Shown piece after piece: positions 57,069 to 64,000 of a stretch of 64,000 nucleotides of DNA. Position 1 is the first letter of the stretch. Every line of letters starts with the position of its first letter. A program made the position numbers and the translations under genes. The stretch is from an uncultured Clostridium sp. (GTDB lineage Bacteria; Bacillota_I; Bacilli_A; RF39; UBA660), in the NCBI GenBank assembly GCA_946414595.1, contig CAMKPE010000001.1:1-64000 (forward strand), given 5' to 3'. The notes beneath the pieces are model-generated. The model was given only the letters and a program-made list of their open reading frames with translations. It was not told the DNA's origin and ran no database searches.

Positions 57069-58644
57069 TAATTATTAGGTTCTTATTGTGTAAACTTAAT
57101 ATAAAGTATTCTTTAGTTAATTTAATACCATTGTTATCACTCTTTAAGAAAGTAGTTACATCAATATTTTCTAATCTTCCTATTTCTTTATCTTCAAGAC
57201 TAACAACTGCATTAGCACCTTTATCAGTGAAATTAATTACTATCATATATCCTTGATAAGATCTTGAAAGTGAATTAACAGAGTATTTAAATTTACCTGT
57301 ACTTAATTCAAATAATTGTCTTCCATTTATAATGAAATTATTATTTAAATATATTGCAGCACTATTTAAATCACTATCTTTTCTTTGAGTATTATAATCT
57401 GCAATCTTTTTCATATTAGAGTCATACATTGTTACAACAGTACTATTACCTTTAGTAGTTATTAAATAGTTACCATATACAACATATTTATTAAAGTCAT
57501 ATTGAGTCATTTTACCATCTTTATCAATAATAATACTTACATCTCCATAAGTTATTATTGCTTTATCTTTAAATGCTCCTAAAGTGAATGGATTTACTCT
57601 TCCACAACATGGGTTATAAGAGAATTCACTATAATTTGATATTTTTACTTCTGATCCATTTACTTCAAACTTAGAATTTAGCACATGTAAAGCTTCTTCA
57701 TATCCTACAATGTACCACCCATTAGAATATGTAACAAAGTCATAATCATAATCTGTTAATTCTTTGTTGCTAGCATCAATTACTCCATGTTTATCATTTT
57801 TAACTGCTACAAATTTATCATCATATAAGTATTCAAGACCATCATATGTTGGTTCAATTAACATCTTATCATCTTTGATATCATATATTCCATACTTTGA
57901 ATTATTAATAATAATAGCATATCTAGAATTATATATTTTTTTAGGTTCTCCTTGTGCAACAGAGAATGTATAAATCATACTTTTTCCTAAATCAATCTCT
58001 TTAGAAACATTATTAGCAATAATATATAGTTTAGTACCATTTTTGTCATATACTCCAACTATATTTCCTTTTTCATCCAATATGTAAGCACTTTCTGCAG
58101 CGTTTTCAGTTTCTAATTTTATTACATCAATTACTCTATCTTTATCAAACTTTTTAATTACATAGTTCTTTCCATCTGATTTAGCAAAGTAATTAGAACT
58201 TCCTTTTAATATTTCATATTGACCATCTAGTTTTAAAACAACTTCTCCATCTAGATTAGTAATATAACTATTCTTATCACTTGTAACTAATAAATAATTA
58301 TCAGCAACGAAATAAGATTCTAATGATGATACTTCCAATATTTCATTTTTAGTATCATCGTCATCTTCAATTGGTGTTACATCTTCACTATCTGGTTCTT
58401 TATCTTCTAGGTTTTCAGATTTACTTCCACCTAAAACACCAGTAATAAATAAAACAATAATTAATAATAAGATTGCTATAATTACACAACAAATAACTAT
58501 TATTTGTTTGCTCTTATCATTACCATTATTATCACTTTTCTTTGTCCCGTTTTCTTCTTCAATTATTTCTTCATCTTCATCACTGTTGTTAAACTCAACA
58601 TTCTTAAGATTTTCTTTTGCTTTTTTTAAATCTTCTTCATTCAT
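57061..58644 (-). CDS. Membrane protein with WG/beta-propeller-like exterior, 527 aa
   Basis: An acidic N-terminal tail (1-47) leads to one membrane helix (about 48-69), an acidic stalk (73-100) and a 420-residue exterior. The exterior holds repeated short strands of the WG/KWG type: KYGIYDIKDDKMLIEPTYDGLEYLYDDKFVAVKNDKHGVIDASNKELTDYDYD (near 245-300). Similar strand patterns recur at SYITNLDGEVVLKLDGQYEI and SIIIDKDGKMTQYDFNKYVVYGNYLIT. This suggests a beta-propeller. Ligand unknown. GGAGTG precedes the ATG. It has its own terminator. Confidence 0.75.
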   Translation of the reverse strand: MNEEDLKKAKENLKNVEFNNSDEDEEIIEEENGTKKSDNNGNDKSKQIIVICCVIIAILLLIIVLFITGVLGGSKSENLEDKEPDSEDVTPIEDDDDTKNEILEVSSLESYFVADNYLLVTSDKNSYITNLDGEVVLKLDGQYEILKGSSNYFAKSDGKNYVIKKFDKDRVIDVIKLETENAAESAYILDEKGNIVGVYDKNGTKLYIIANNVSKEIDLGKSMIYTFSVAQGEPKKIYNSRYAIIINNSKYGIYDIKDDKMLIEPTYDGLEYLYDDKFVAVKNDKHGVIDASNKELTDYDYDFVTYSNGWYIVGYEEALHVLNSKFEVNGSEVKISNYSEFSYNPCCGRVNPFTLGAFKDKAIITYGDVSIIIDKDGKMTQYDFNKYVVYGNYLITTKGNSTVVTMYDSNMKKIADYNTQRKDSDLNSAAIYLNNNFIINGRQLFELSTGKFKYSVNSLSRSYQGYMIVINFTDKGANAVVSLEDKEIGRLENIDVTTFLKSDNNGIKLTKEYFILSLHNKNLIIKK

Positions 58645-58683
58645 AAGTACACTCCTACTACGATTTAATCATATCACAATCTT

Positions 58684-58712
58684 TTGACTATTAAAAGATG
58701 CTATGATATAAT
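58684..58712 (+). promoter_or_regulatory. Strong sigma-A promoter
   Basis: TTGACT (58684-58689), 17 bp, TATAAT (58707-58712), with TG one base before the -10. It drives the 58735 gene. Confidence 0.8.
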
Positions 58713-58734
58713 AACCGCCTGTAAGGAGATACTT

Positions 58735-59412
58735 ATGGAAGCAACTTTGAATAAAAAATTATATGATTATTTTGCTAAATATGGTACTGGTTATTCAGAG
58801 TATTGCACTGAATTTATTACTTCAAATATGCATCAATACTTAGAAAGTGGAGAACCAGTTGATGTTATTACTCAAGTAGCTTTTGCAATAGGGGAAAAGC
58901 CAAAAGTAGGTAGAAGCCCTTATGATAGTTTTTTTGATTATTTAAAAGAAAAACATGACTTAGGAAGAGATATATTAGAAGTATCTTGTGGAAAGTATCC
59001 AGCACTATCAGTCATGGTAGATAAATATCAACAAGAAATAAAAGAAGGATCAATTACTGCATATGACCCACAACTTGTGACAACTAAATTAGGTAATATT
59101 AAATTACATAGAAGTTTCTTTAATATGGATACAGATGTGTCAAAGTATTCTTTATTAATGGGATTCTTCCCTTGTAGCAGTACAATAGATATTATTAAAA
59201 AATCTAATGAAGAAGATAAAGATTTTGTTATAGGTTTATGTGGATGTATGCATAATACTGATGATATAGACTTTCCATTTGAACTAACATATGATAGATG
59301 GGTAGATCATATTTATCATCAAGCATATACTTCTGCAAGATGCGGAAGAAAAGTAGATTTAGAACATGTTAAAGGGCTTAGATACCCAGTAATTTCAAGT
59401 GTTAGAAAATAA
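58735..59412 (+). CDS. Uncharacterised Rossmann-like protein, 225 aa
   Basis: The middle reads DLGRDILEVSCGKYPALSVMVDKYQ...SITAYDPQL (about 71-112), which has the beta-loop-alpha and acidic-strand layout of a SAM-binding fold, although the glycine loop is SCGKYP. The C-terminal half contains several Cys and His (GLCGCMHNT, DRWVDHIYHQAY). It may be a methyltransferase relative; that is inference. GTAAGGAG precedes ATG 58735; the longer frame from 58684 covers the promoter. Confidence 0.6.
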   Translation: MEATLNKKLYDYFAKYGTGYSEYCTEFITSNMHQYLESGEPVDVITQVAFAIGEKPKVGRSPYDSFFDYLKEKHDLGRDILEVSCGKYPALSVMVDKYQQEIKEGSITAYDPQLVTTKLGNIKLHRSFFNMDTDVSKYSLLMGFFPCSSTIDIIKKSNEEDKDFVIGLCGCMHNTDDIDFPFELTYDRWVDHIYHQAYTSARCGRKVDLEHVKGLRYPVISSVRK

Positions 59413-59474
59413 TGAAAATAAGTAATTACAAATATAAAATGAGATGATATAATAATCTCAAGTAGGAGGATTTT

Positions 59475-60026
59475 ATGGATTACGAAAAACTAAAAGGAAC
59501 AAAAACAGAGGAGAATTTAAAGGCAGCTTTTGCAGGTGAAAGCCAAGCAAGAAACAAGTACACATACTTTGCATCAAAAGCTAAGAAAGATGGATATGAG
59601 CAAATCGCATCAATTTTTGAAGAGACTGCTAATAACGAAAAAGAACATGCAAAAATGTGGTTTAAATATTTAAATGGCGGAGAAGTACCAAAAACTGCTG
59701 AAAACTTAAAAGCAGCTGCAGATGGTGAAAACTATGAATGGACAGATATGTATGAAGACTTTGCTAAAACAGCAGAAAAAGAAGGATTCAAAGAATTAGC
59801 TACAAAATTCAGAATGGTTGGAGAAATTGAAAAACATCATGAAGAAAGATATAGAAAATTACTTCAAAATATCGAAGATGAAGTTGTATTTTCTAAAGAT
59901 GAAGAAAAGATTTGGATTTGTAGAAACTGTGGTCATATAGTTATTGGTAAAAAAGCACCTGGAGTATGTCCTGTATGTGCTCACCCACAAAGCTTCTTTG
60001 AAGTTAAAGCAGAAAATTATTTATAA
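59475..60026 (+). CDS. rbr: Rubrerythrin
   Basis: Rubrerythrin reduces hydrogen peroxide with a diiron centre and a rubredoxin-type iron site in anaerobes. Diiron ligands lie in [12 protein letters not shown] (first Glu), [11 protein letters not shown], and [10 protein letters not shown]. The C-terminal rubredoxin domain has [10 protein letters not shown] and [12 protein letters not shown]. The length, 183 residues, is typical. AGTAGGAGG lies before the ATG, and TGATATAAT before it. It fits an oxygen-sensitive organism. Monocistronic with a terminator. Confidence 0.95.
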   Translation: MDYEKLKGTKTEENLKAAFAGESQARNKYTYFASKAKKDGYEQIASIFEETANNEKEHAKMWFKYLNGGEVPKTAENLKAAADGENYEWTDMYEDFAKTAEKEGFKELATKFRMVGEIEKHHEERYRKLLQNIEDEVVFSKDEEKIWICRNCGHIVIGKKAPGVCPVCAHPQSFFEVKAENYL

Positions 60027-60031
60027 GAAAA

Positions 60032-60061
60032 TAAAAATAGTCGTTTGACTATTTTTTTTAT
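60032..60061 (+). terminator. Rho-independent terminator after rbr
   Basis: AAATAGTC, loop GTTT, GACTATTT, followed by a T tract, starting six bases after the stop. Confidence 0.88.
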
Positions 60062-60114
60062 TTTTATTTTAACTATTATCATGCTATAATTAAAAGAGGA
60101 AAGATGGTGGTGTG

Positions 60115-60873
60115 ATGCAAAACTTTTTTATTTTGGCAAATGAGTCAAGTGATTGGCTTTCCAATGAATTTGCCCCATTAATGTTAAACTTATTAATTGC
60201 TATAATACCTTCAATTCTATTGTGTACTTATGTATATAAAAAGGATGTAATTGAAAAAGAACCAATGATAATGTTAATTAAACTTTTTTGTTTAGGTATC
60301 TTAATAACTATTCCAGCATCATTTATGGAAAAATCGTTATTAACAGGGCTTAATCTAAAAGAAAATGGTTTATTTGAATGTTTCATAATAGCGTTCTTAG
60401 TAGTAGGTCTTGTAGAGGAAGGTTATAAATATATAATTACATATTTTGGATGTTGGCATAACAAAAACTTCGATCATGTATTTGATGGAATAGTATATGC
60501 AACATTTGTATCTTTAGGATTTGCAATGCTTGAAAACATCCTATATGTAATGGAAAATGGAACACAAACTGCTTTATTAAGAGCATTTATATCTGTTCCA
60601 GCACATGGGTTCTATGCAGTAGCGTGTGGTTACTATCTGGGACTTTCAAAACTAAACTATTCAATTGGTAATATTAAGAAAGCAAGATTATATAAATTCT
60701 TTAGTATATTTATACCAGTAGTATTACATGGATTATTCGATTTCTTATTATTAACAAATAGTAATGATTTCATATGGATCTTCTTTGCTTTCGTAGCAAT
60801 TTTATATATAGTATCATTCTTTAATATAAGAAAGCTATCGACAGTACAGATGACATCAAGCTTACAGAAATAG
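60115..60873 (+). CDS. PrsW-family intramembrane metalloprotease
   Basis: Several membrane helices (about 20-40, 54-70, 85-108, 125-150, 165-185, 205-222, 222-245). The PrsW motifs are present: GLVEEGYKYI (EExxK), FDGIVYATFVSLGFAMLEN, SVPAHGFYAV and VLHGLFDFLLL. PrsW cleaves the anti-sigma factor RsiW in Bacillus at site 1; here the substrate is unknown and no anti-sigma gene is in the window. ATG 60115 follows GGTGG. An extended -10 TGCTATAAT (60082-60090) lies upstream. The LtaS-type gene follows 11 bases later, so both are likely cotranscribed. Confidence 0.85.
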   Translation: MQNFFILANESSDWLSNEFAPLMLNLLIAIIPSILLCTYVYKKDVIEKEPMIMLIKLFCLGILITIPASFMEKSLLTGLNLKENGLFECFIIAFLVVGLVEEGYKYIITYFGCWHNKNFDHVFDGIVYATFVSLGFAMLENILYVMENGTQTALLRAFISVPAHGFYAVACGYYLGLSKLNYSIGNIKKARLYKFFSIFIPVVLHGLFDFLLLTNSNDFIWIFFAFVAILYIVSFFNIRKLSTVQMTSSLQK

Positions 60874-60884
60874 AGGTGAACATA

Positions 60885-63053
60885 GTGAAAGAAGTATTTG
60901 AAAAAAATGATAAATTATATTTATTTTCATTAGTATTATTTTTAATTACTTCAATAATATTTAAAATAATACCAAGTGATATAGTAAATGTATTAACGTA
61001 TATTGTTTTCCCAATATATTTTTTCATATTAGTATTCTTTCATTCAAAAAATAATAAGATTAATTGGAATGTTCCAATTATAATCACAATTATTTATACT
61101 TTGGTTGGATACACATGTATTGGTGGAAATATAAGTGCTAAGAAAATAGTAGTAGCTTATATCTTTGGATTAATTCCATTAATAATTAAAAAATTTACAG
61201 ATAAGAAAAAGAAAAATAAAAAAGAAAAAATTAAAGAATTTTCTGAACAAGAAAAAAGAATTATTGCTTATGCAATGCCTGCAGTTACAATGGTTGTTTT
61301 AGAGTGGTATTACACTGTATGCACATTTAATACTTTGACAATTAATATAGAACCACAGGCTATGTTAGTAGGGCTAATATTAACATATTCAATTTATTTA
61401 GTTCTATTAGCTATATTTAGAAGAACAAGTGTAACAACAAAGACTTTTGCAATATTATTTTTTATAATATTTATAATAAATGAATTAAGAATTTATTATA
61501 CAAGTGATACAGTACAAATTACTGATATCTTATTCTTACAAAATACTGGCGAGATAGTAGCGTTCGCTGATGTTACTATGATGAATGCAATTAATTTCAT
61601 CTTATGGCCAACAATATTAACAGTTATTATGTTTGTATTAATATTTAATGTTGCAAAAAGAAGTAACATTAAATTAACTAGTAAAAAAGAAATACTTGTT
61701 AAAGGATTAACTTCTTTAGCAGTACTAGTACTTATGTTTTTCCCAATTAAATCATTTAATAAGTTTATGACTAATAATGTATTTAATATCAATGATGGAA
61801 AAGATTATGCAATAACAGCAAGTAACACAAGATATTATAAAAAATATGGAGTATTACCAGGACTTTATGGTAAGTTAATTGAAACAAGAAGATATGAACC
61901 AGATGGTTATAATGAAAAAGAATTAACAGCAATGTTAAATGAAGCAAGTGTCACAAATAATTCTTGGAAAAAACCAAACATAATAGTAATATTCTCAGAA
62001 TCATTCTGGGATGTATCAAAACTAGATAAGATTAAGTTTGATACAGATGTAACACCAAACTTTAATAGAATAAAAGAAGAACAAAAATCAATACAAATGA
62101 TTTCTCCAGCATATGGTGGAATAAGTTCAAATGTTGAATTTGAAATATTAACTGGAGGAAGTTTAAATTATTTCAGTAAAGGTTATACTCCTTATATGCA
62201 ATTATTTAAAAAAGGAGTAAGTGATAATAATCCATCTATTATTCAAGAATTAAAGAATAATGGATATAAAACAAAAATATTAAATTCATCTGGAGCAGCA
62301 ATGTTTAATTGTGATTATATCTATGACATTTATGGAGTAGATGAAAGAAATCACTTATATGATGAAATAGATCTTGGTGGAGATTATGTTACTGATGAAT
62401 ATTTAACTGATCAAATAATTGAATATTTTGATAATAAAGATAAAGATGAAAAGATATTCTTCTTTACAATAACTATGGGTGGACATATGCCTTATTATGA
62501 AGGAAGATATGAAAACTATGATGTTAATATTGTAGAAAGCCCATATAGTAAAGATGTTAATGAAGTAGTTCATTCTTATGCCCAAGGAATTTATTTAGCA
62601 GATCAACAATTAGGAAGGTTATATGATTATATTCAAACACTAGATGAAGATACTGTAGTAATATTCTTTGGAGATCACTTACCACACCTAGCAACACCAG
62701 ATGGAAATGATGCATTATTTAAAACTGGATACTTAAGTGATGATTATGACCTTGAAAGTGTTTATAATCAATTTAATACAACAGCATTAATAATGAGTAA
62801 TTATGACATAGAATATGATGATACTAAATACTTAAGTCCTGATTTATTAATGACTTATGTATTAGGTAATATGGATTTAGAATTATCTAGTTTCTACCAA
62901 TGGTTATTTACAACAATGGATACATTACCATCATCTAACTTTGTAGTATCTCAAGATAAAGATGGTAATAAGTTCTTTACTTTAGCACTTGATGGTAAAA
63001 TGAAAGAAATGTATGAACTAAGAAAAAAAGTTCAATATATGTTGTTTAAATAG
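60885..63053 (+). CDS. Lipoteichoic acid synthase-like sulfatase-superfamily protein
   Basis: Several N-terminal membrane helices (within about 1-300) are followed by an extracellular alkaline-phosphatase-fold domain. LtaS enzymes polymerise glycerol phosphate from phosphatidylglycerol. Seen: PNIIVIFSESFWD (metal Glu372), PAYGGISSNVEFEILTG (nucleophile position Ser414), TMGGHMPYYEGRY and FFGDHLPHL (Asp597, His598). The usual nucleophile is Thr; Ser would be a conservative change. The start is GTG 60885, chosen because AGAGGTGA is five bases upstream; GTG 60876 lies inside that site. A terminator follows the gene. Confidence 0.88.
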   Translation: MKEVFEKNDKLYLFSLVLFLITSIIFKIIPSDIVNVLTYIVFPIYFFILVFFHSKNNKINWNVPIIITIIYTLVGYTCIGGNISAKKIVVAYIFGLIPLIIKKFTDKKKKNKKEKIKEFSEQEKRIIAYAMPAVTMVVLEWYYTVCTFNTLTINIEPQAMLVGLILTYSIYLVLLAIFRRTSVTTKTFAILFFIIFIINELRIYYTSDTVQITDILFLQNTGEIVAFADVTMMNAINFILWPTILTVIMFVLIFNVAKRSNIKLTSKKEILVKGLTSLAVLVLMFFPIKSFNKFMTNNVFNINDGKDYAITASNTRYYKKYGVLPGLYGKLIETRRYEPDGYNEKELTAMLNEASVTNNSWKKPNIIVIFSESFWDVSKLDKIKFDTDVTPNFNRIKEEQKSIQMISPAYGGISSNVEFEILTGGSLNYFSKGYTPYMQLFKKGVSDNNPSIIQELKNNGYKTKILNSSGAAMFNCDYIYDIYGVDERNHLYDEIDLGGDYVTDEYLTDQIIEYFDNKDKDEKIFFFTITMGGHMPYYEGRYENYDVNIVESPYSKDVNEVVHSYAQGIYLADQQLGRLYDYIQTLDEDTVVIFFGDHLPHLATPDGNDALFKTGYLSDDYDLESVYNQFNTTALIMSNYDIEYDDTKYLSPDLLMTYVLGNMDLELSSFYQWLFTTMDTLPSSNFVVSQDKDGNKFFTLALDGKMKEMYELRKKVQYMLFK

Positions 63054-63077
63054 GAGATTACATCTCCTTTTTTTTGT
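63051..63077 (+). terminator. Rho-independent terminator
   Basis: AGGAGA pairs with TCTCCT around TTACA with a long T tract; it overlaps the stop codon of the LtaS-type gene. Confidence 0.85.
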
Positions 63078-63115
63078 GCTATAATAAAGTGCACGTACAA
63101 ATATTAGGTGATTAT

Positions 63116-64000
63116 ATGATATTAGAGAAAATTGAAAAACCTAGTGATGTTCAAAAGTTAAAAATAAAAGAGAAAAAGATACTTGCAGAAGAAATAAGAG
63201 AATTCTTAATAGACAGTGTATCTAAAACTGGTGGACATCTCGCATCAAATTTAGGTGTAGTAGAAATTACTATAGCTCTTTTGTCATGTCTTGACTTAGA
63301 AAAAGATAAAGTAATATTCGATGTAGGACATCAAAGCTATGTTTACAAAATGTTAACTGGAAGAAAAGATCAGTTTGATAAATTAAGAAAGTATAAAGGT
63401 TTAAGAGGATTTCCATATAGAAAAGAAAGTAAATATGATTTCTTTGATACAGGGCATAGTAGTACTTCCATTTCTGCTGGTCTTGGAATGGCAAGAGCAA
63501 GAGACATAAAGAAGGAAGACTATAATATTGTATCTGTTATTGGAGATGGATCAATTTGTAGTGGAGAAAGTCTTGAAGCAATAAATGATTTAGGATTTAA
63601 TAAAACTAAAATGATAATAATTTTAAATGACAATGGAATGAGTATCTCATCAAATGTTGGAGGTATATCAAGTTATTTAAGTAGAATAAGTATTAATACA
63701 AGATACTTGAAAGTAAAAAATAAAATAAAACATAGTCTTGATGGAACTAAATTTGGAAGTGTTCCTGCAAAATATTTATCAAGAATTAAAGATGGTTTAA
63801 GAACTTTCTTAGTACCTTCTAAATATTTTGAGACTATGGGTCTTACTTATATCGGACCAGTTGATGGTCATGATTTAAAATTATTAACAAAAGTTATTAA
63901 TCAAGCTAAAAGGCTAGAAAAGCCAATTATAATACATGCAGTTACTAAAAAAGGATATGGATATCAAGATGCCATGGATAATCCTGACAAATATCATGGA
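63116..64000 (+). CDS. dxs: 1-deoxy-D-xylulose-5-phosphate synthase (partial, 5' part)
   Basis: The first 295 codons of DXS, which condenses pyruvate and glyceraldehyde 3-phosphate (thiamine diphosphate enzyme) at the entry of the MEP isoprenoid pathway. Visible: GGHLASNLGVVE, FDVGHQSYVYKMLTGR, the TPP motif GDGSICSGESLEAINDLG...NDNGMSIS, GPVDGHD and the DKYHG end. ATG 63116 follows AGGTGATT; TATAAT is at 63080-63085. The window ends in the reading frame, before the pyrimidine-binding half. Full proteins have about 580-640 residues, so roughly half is missing. Confidence 0.95.
   Translation, partial: MILEKIEKPSDVQKLKIKEKKILAEEIREFLIDSVSKTGGHLASNLGVVEITIALLSCLDLEKDKVIFDVGHQSYVYKMLTGRKDQFDKLRKYKGLRGFPYRKESKYDFFDTGHSSTSISAGLGMARARDIKKEDYNIVSVIGDGSICSGESLEAINDLGFNKTKMIIILNDNGMSISSNVGGISSYLSRISINTRYLKVKNKIKHSLDGTKFGSVPAKYLSRIKDGLRTFLVPSKYFETMGLTYIGPVDGHDLKLLTKVINQAKRLEKPIIIHAVTKKGYGYQDAMDNPDKYHG

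Noticed and set aside
1-64000. TGA read as tryptophan (Mollicutes code)
   Set aside because: TGA ends several genes in ATGA overlaps (16687, 46919, 49234) and Trp is encoded by TGG throughout.

Overview
The window is very AT-rich DNA from a low-GC Gram-positive bacterium that uses the standard genetic code: TGA is a stop, as in the ATGA overlaps at 16687, 46919 and 49234, and Trp is TGG. Shine-Dalgarno sites are mostly AGGTGATT or GGAGG. Lipoteichoic-acid synthase, SipW-type signal peptidase with TasA/camelysin-like substrates, a HrcA-type CIRCE operator, LysM amidase, rubrerythrin and dxs (MEP pathway) point to an uncultured anaerobic Bacilli/Erysipelotrichia/RF39-like gut bacterium. That placement is inference; no 16S gene is present.

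Layout. 1-4650: a Fic enzyme plus macro-domain pair under a palindromic promoter, a long acidic unknown protein, a DUF3419-type methyltransferase-like protein and an unknown protein. 4723-7356: a surface GH5 glycosidase with Big2 domains and an Asn-Thr linker. 7468-9383: a PolC-like protein lacking the catalytic motif, and an HNH nuclease. 9663-19219: a compact seven-gene operon with adenine methyltransferase, winged-helix protein, 1116-residue protein with alpha-CTD-like and sigma-region-4-like modules, PLD/SF2 helicase, small acidic protein, DndD-like ATPase and a Dnd-associated-4-like protein. It looks like an undescribed or poorly described defence system and is the best discovery candidate here. 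19495-28303: surface protein, LysR regulator, several unknown proteins, sirtuin, and an ABC transporter with a membrane partner. 28364-35543: flavodoxin, Hsp20 under CIRCE, HdeD-like protein, a pseudo-metallopeptidase, zinc-ribbon membrane proteins and an amidase with four LysM domains. 35662-39838: tRNA-Trp followed by what looks like a 474-bp insertion, then unknown proteins and an HD/GNAT operon. 39918-45287: M14 carboxypeptidase, a frameshifted Cys-rich Big2-like protein, a methyltransferase behind a probable transcription attenuator, a double GNAT protein resembling AAC(6'), and a yybP-ykoY (Mn2+) riboswitch ahead of a nucleoside-deoxyribosyltransferase-like gene. 45343-50226: MoxR/DUF58/VWA/TPR (Bat-type) operon on the minus strand. 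50517-56614: SipW secretion operon with two small camelysin/TasA-like substrates and a 952-residue adhesin with InlB/BspA-type repeats. 56653-64000: membrane and sensor-like proteins, rubrerythrin, PrsW protease, LtaS-type enzyme and the start of dxs.

Most units end in clear hairpin-plus-T terminators, so operon limits are easy to read. No integrase, transposase, rRNA or CRISPR array was seen. No gene-free stretch exceeds 300 bases; the largest (9384-9662, 19220-19494, 44580-44855, 50227-50516) are described individually.
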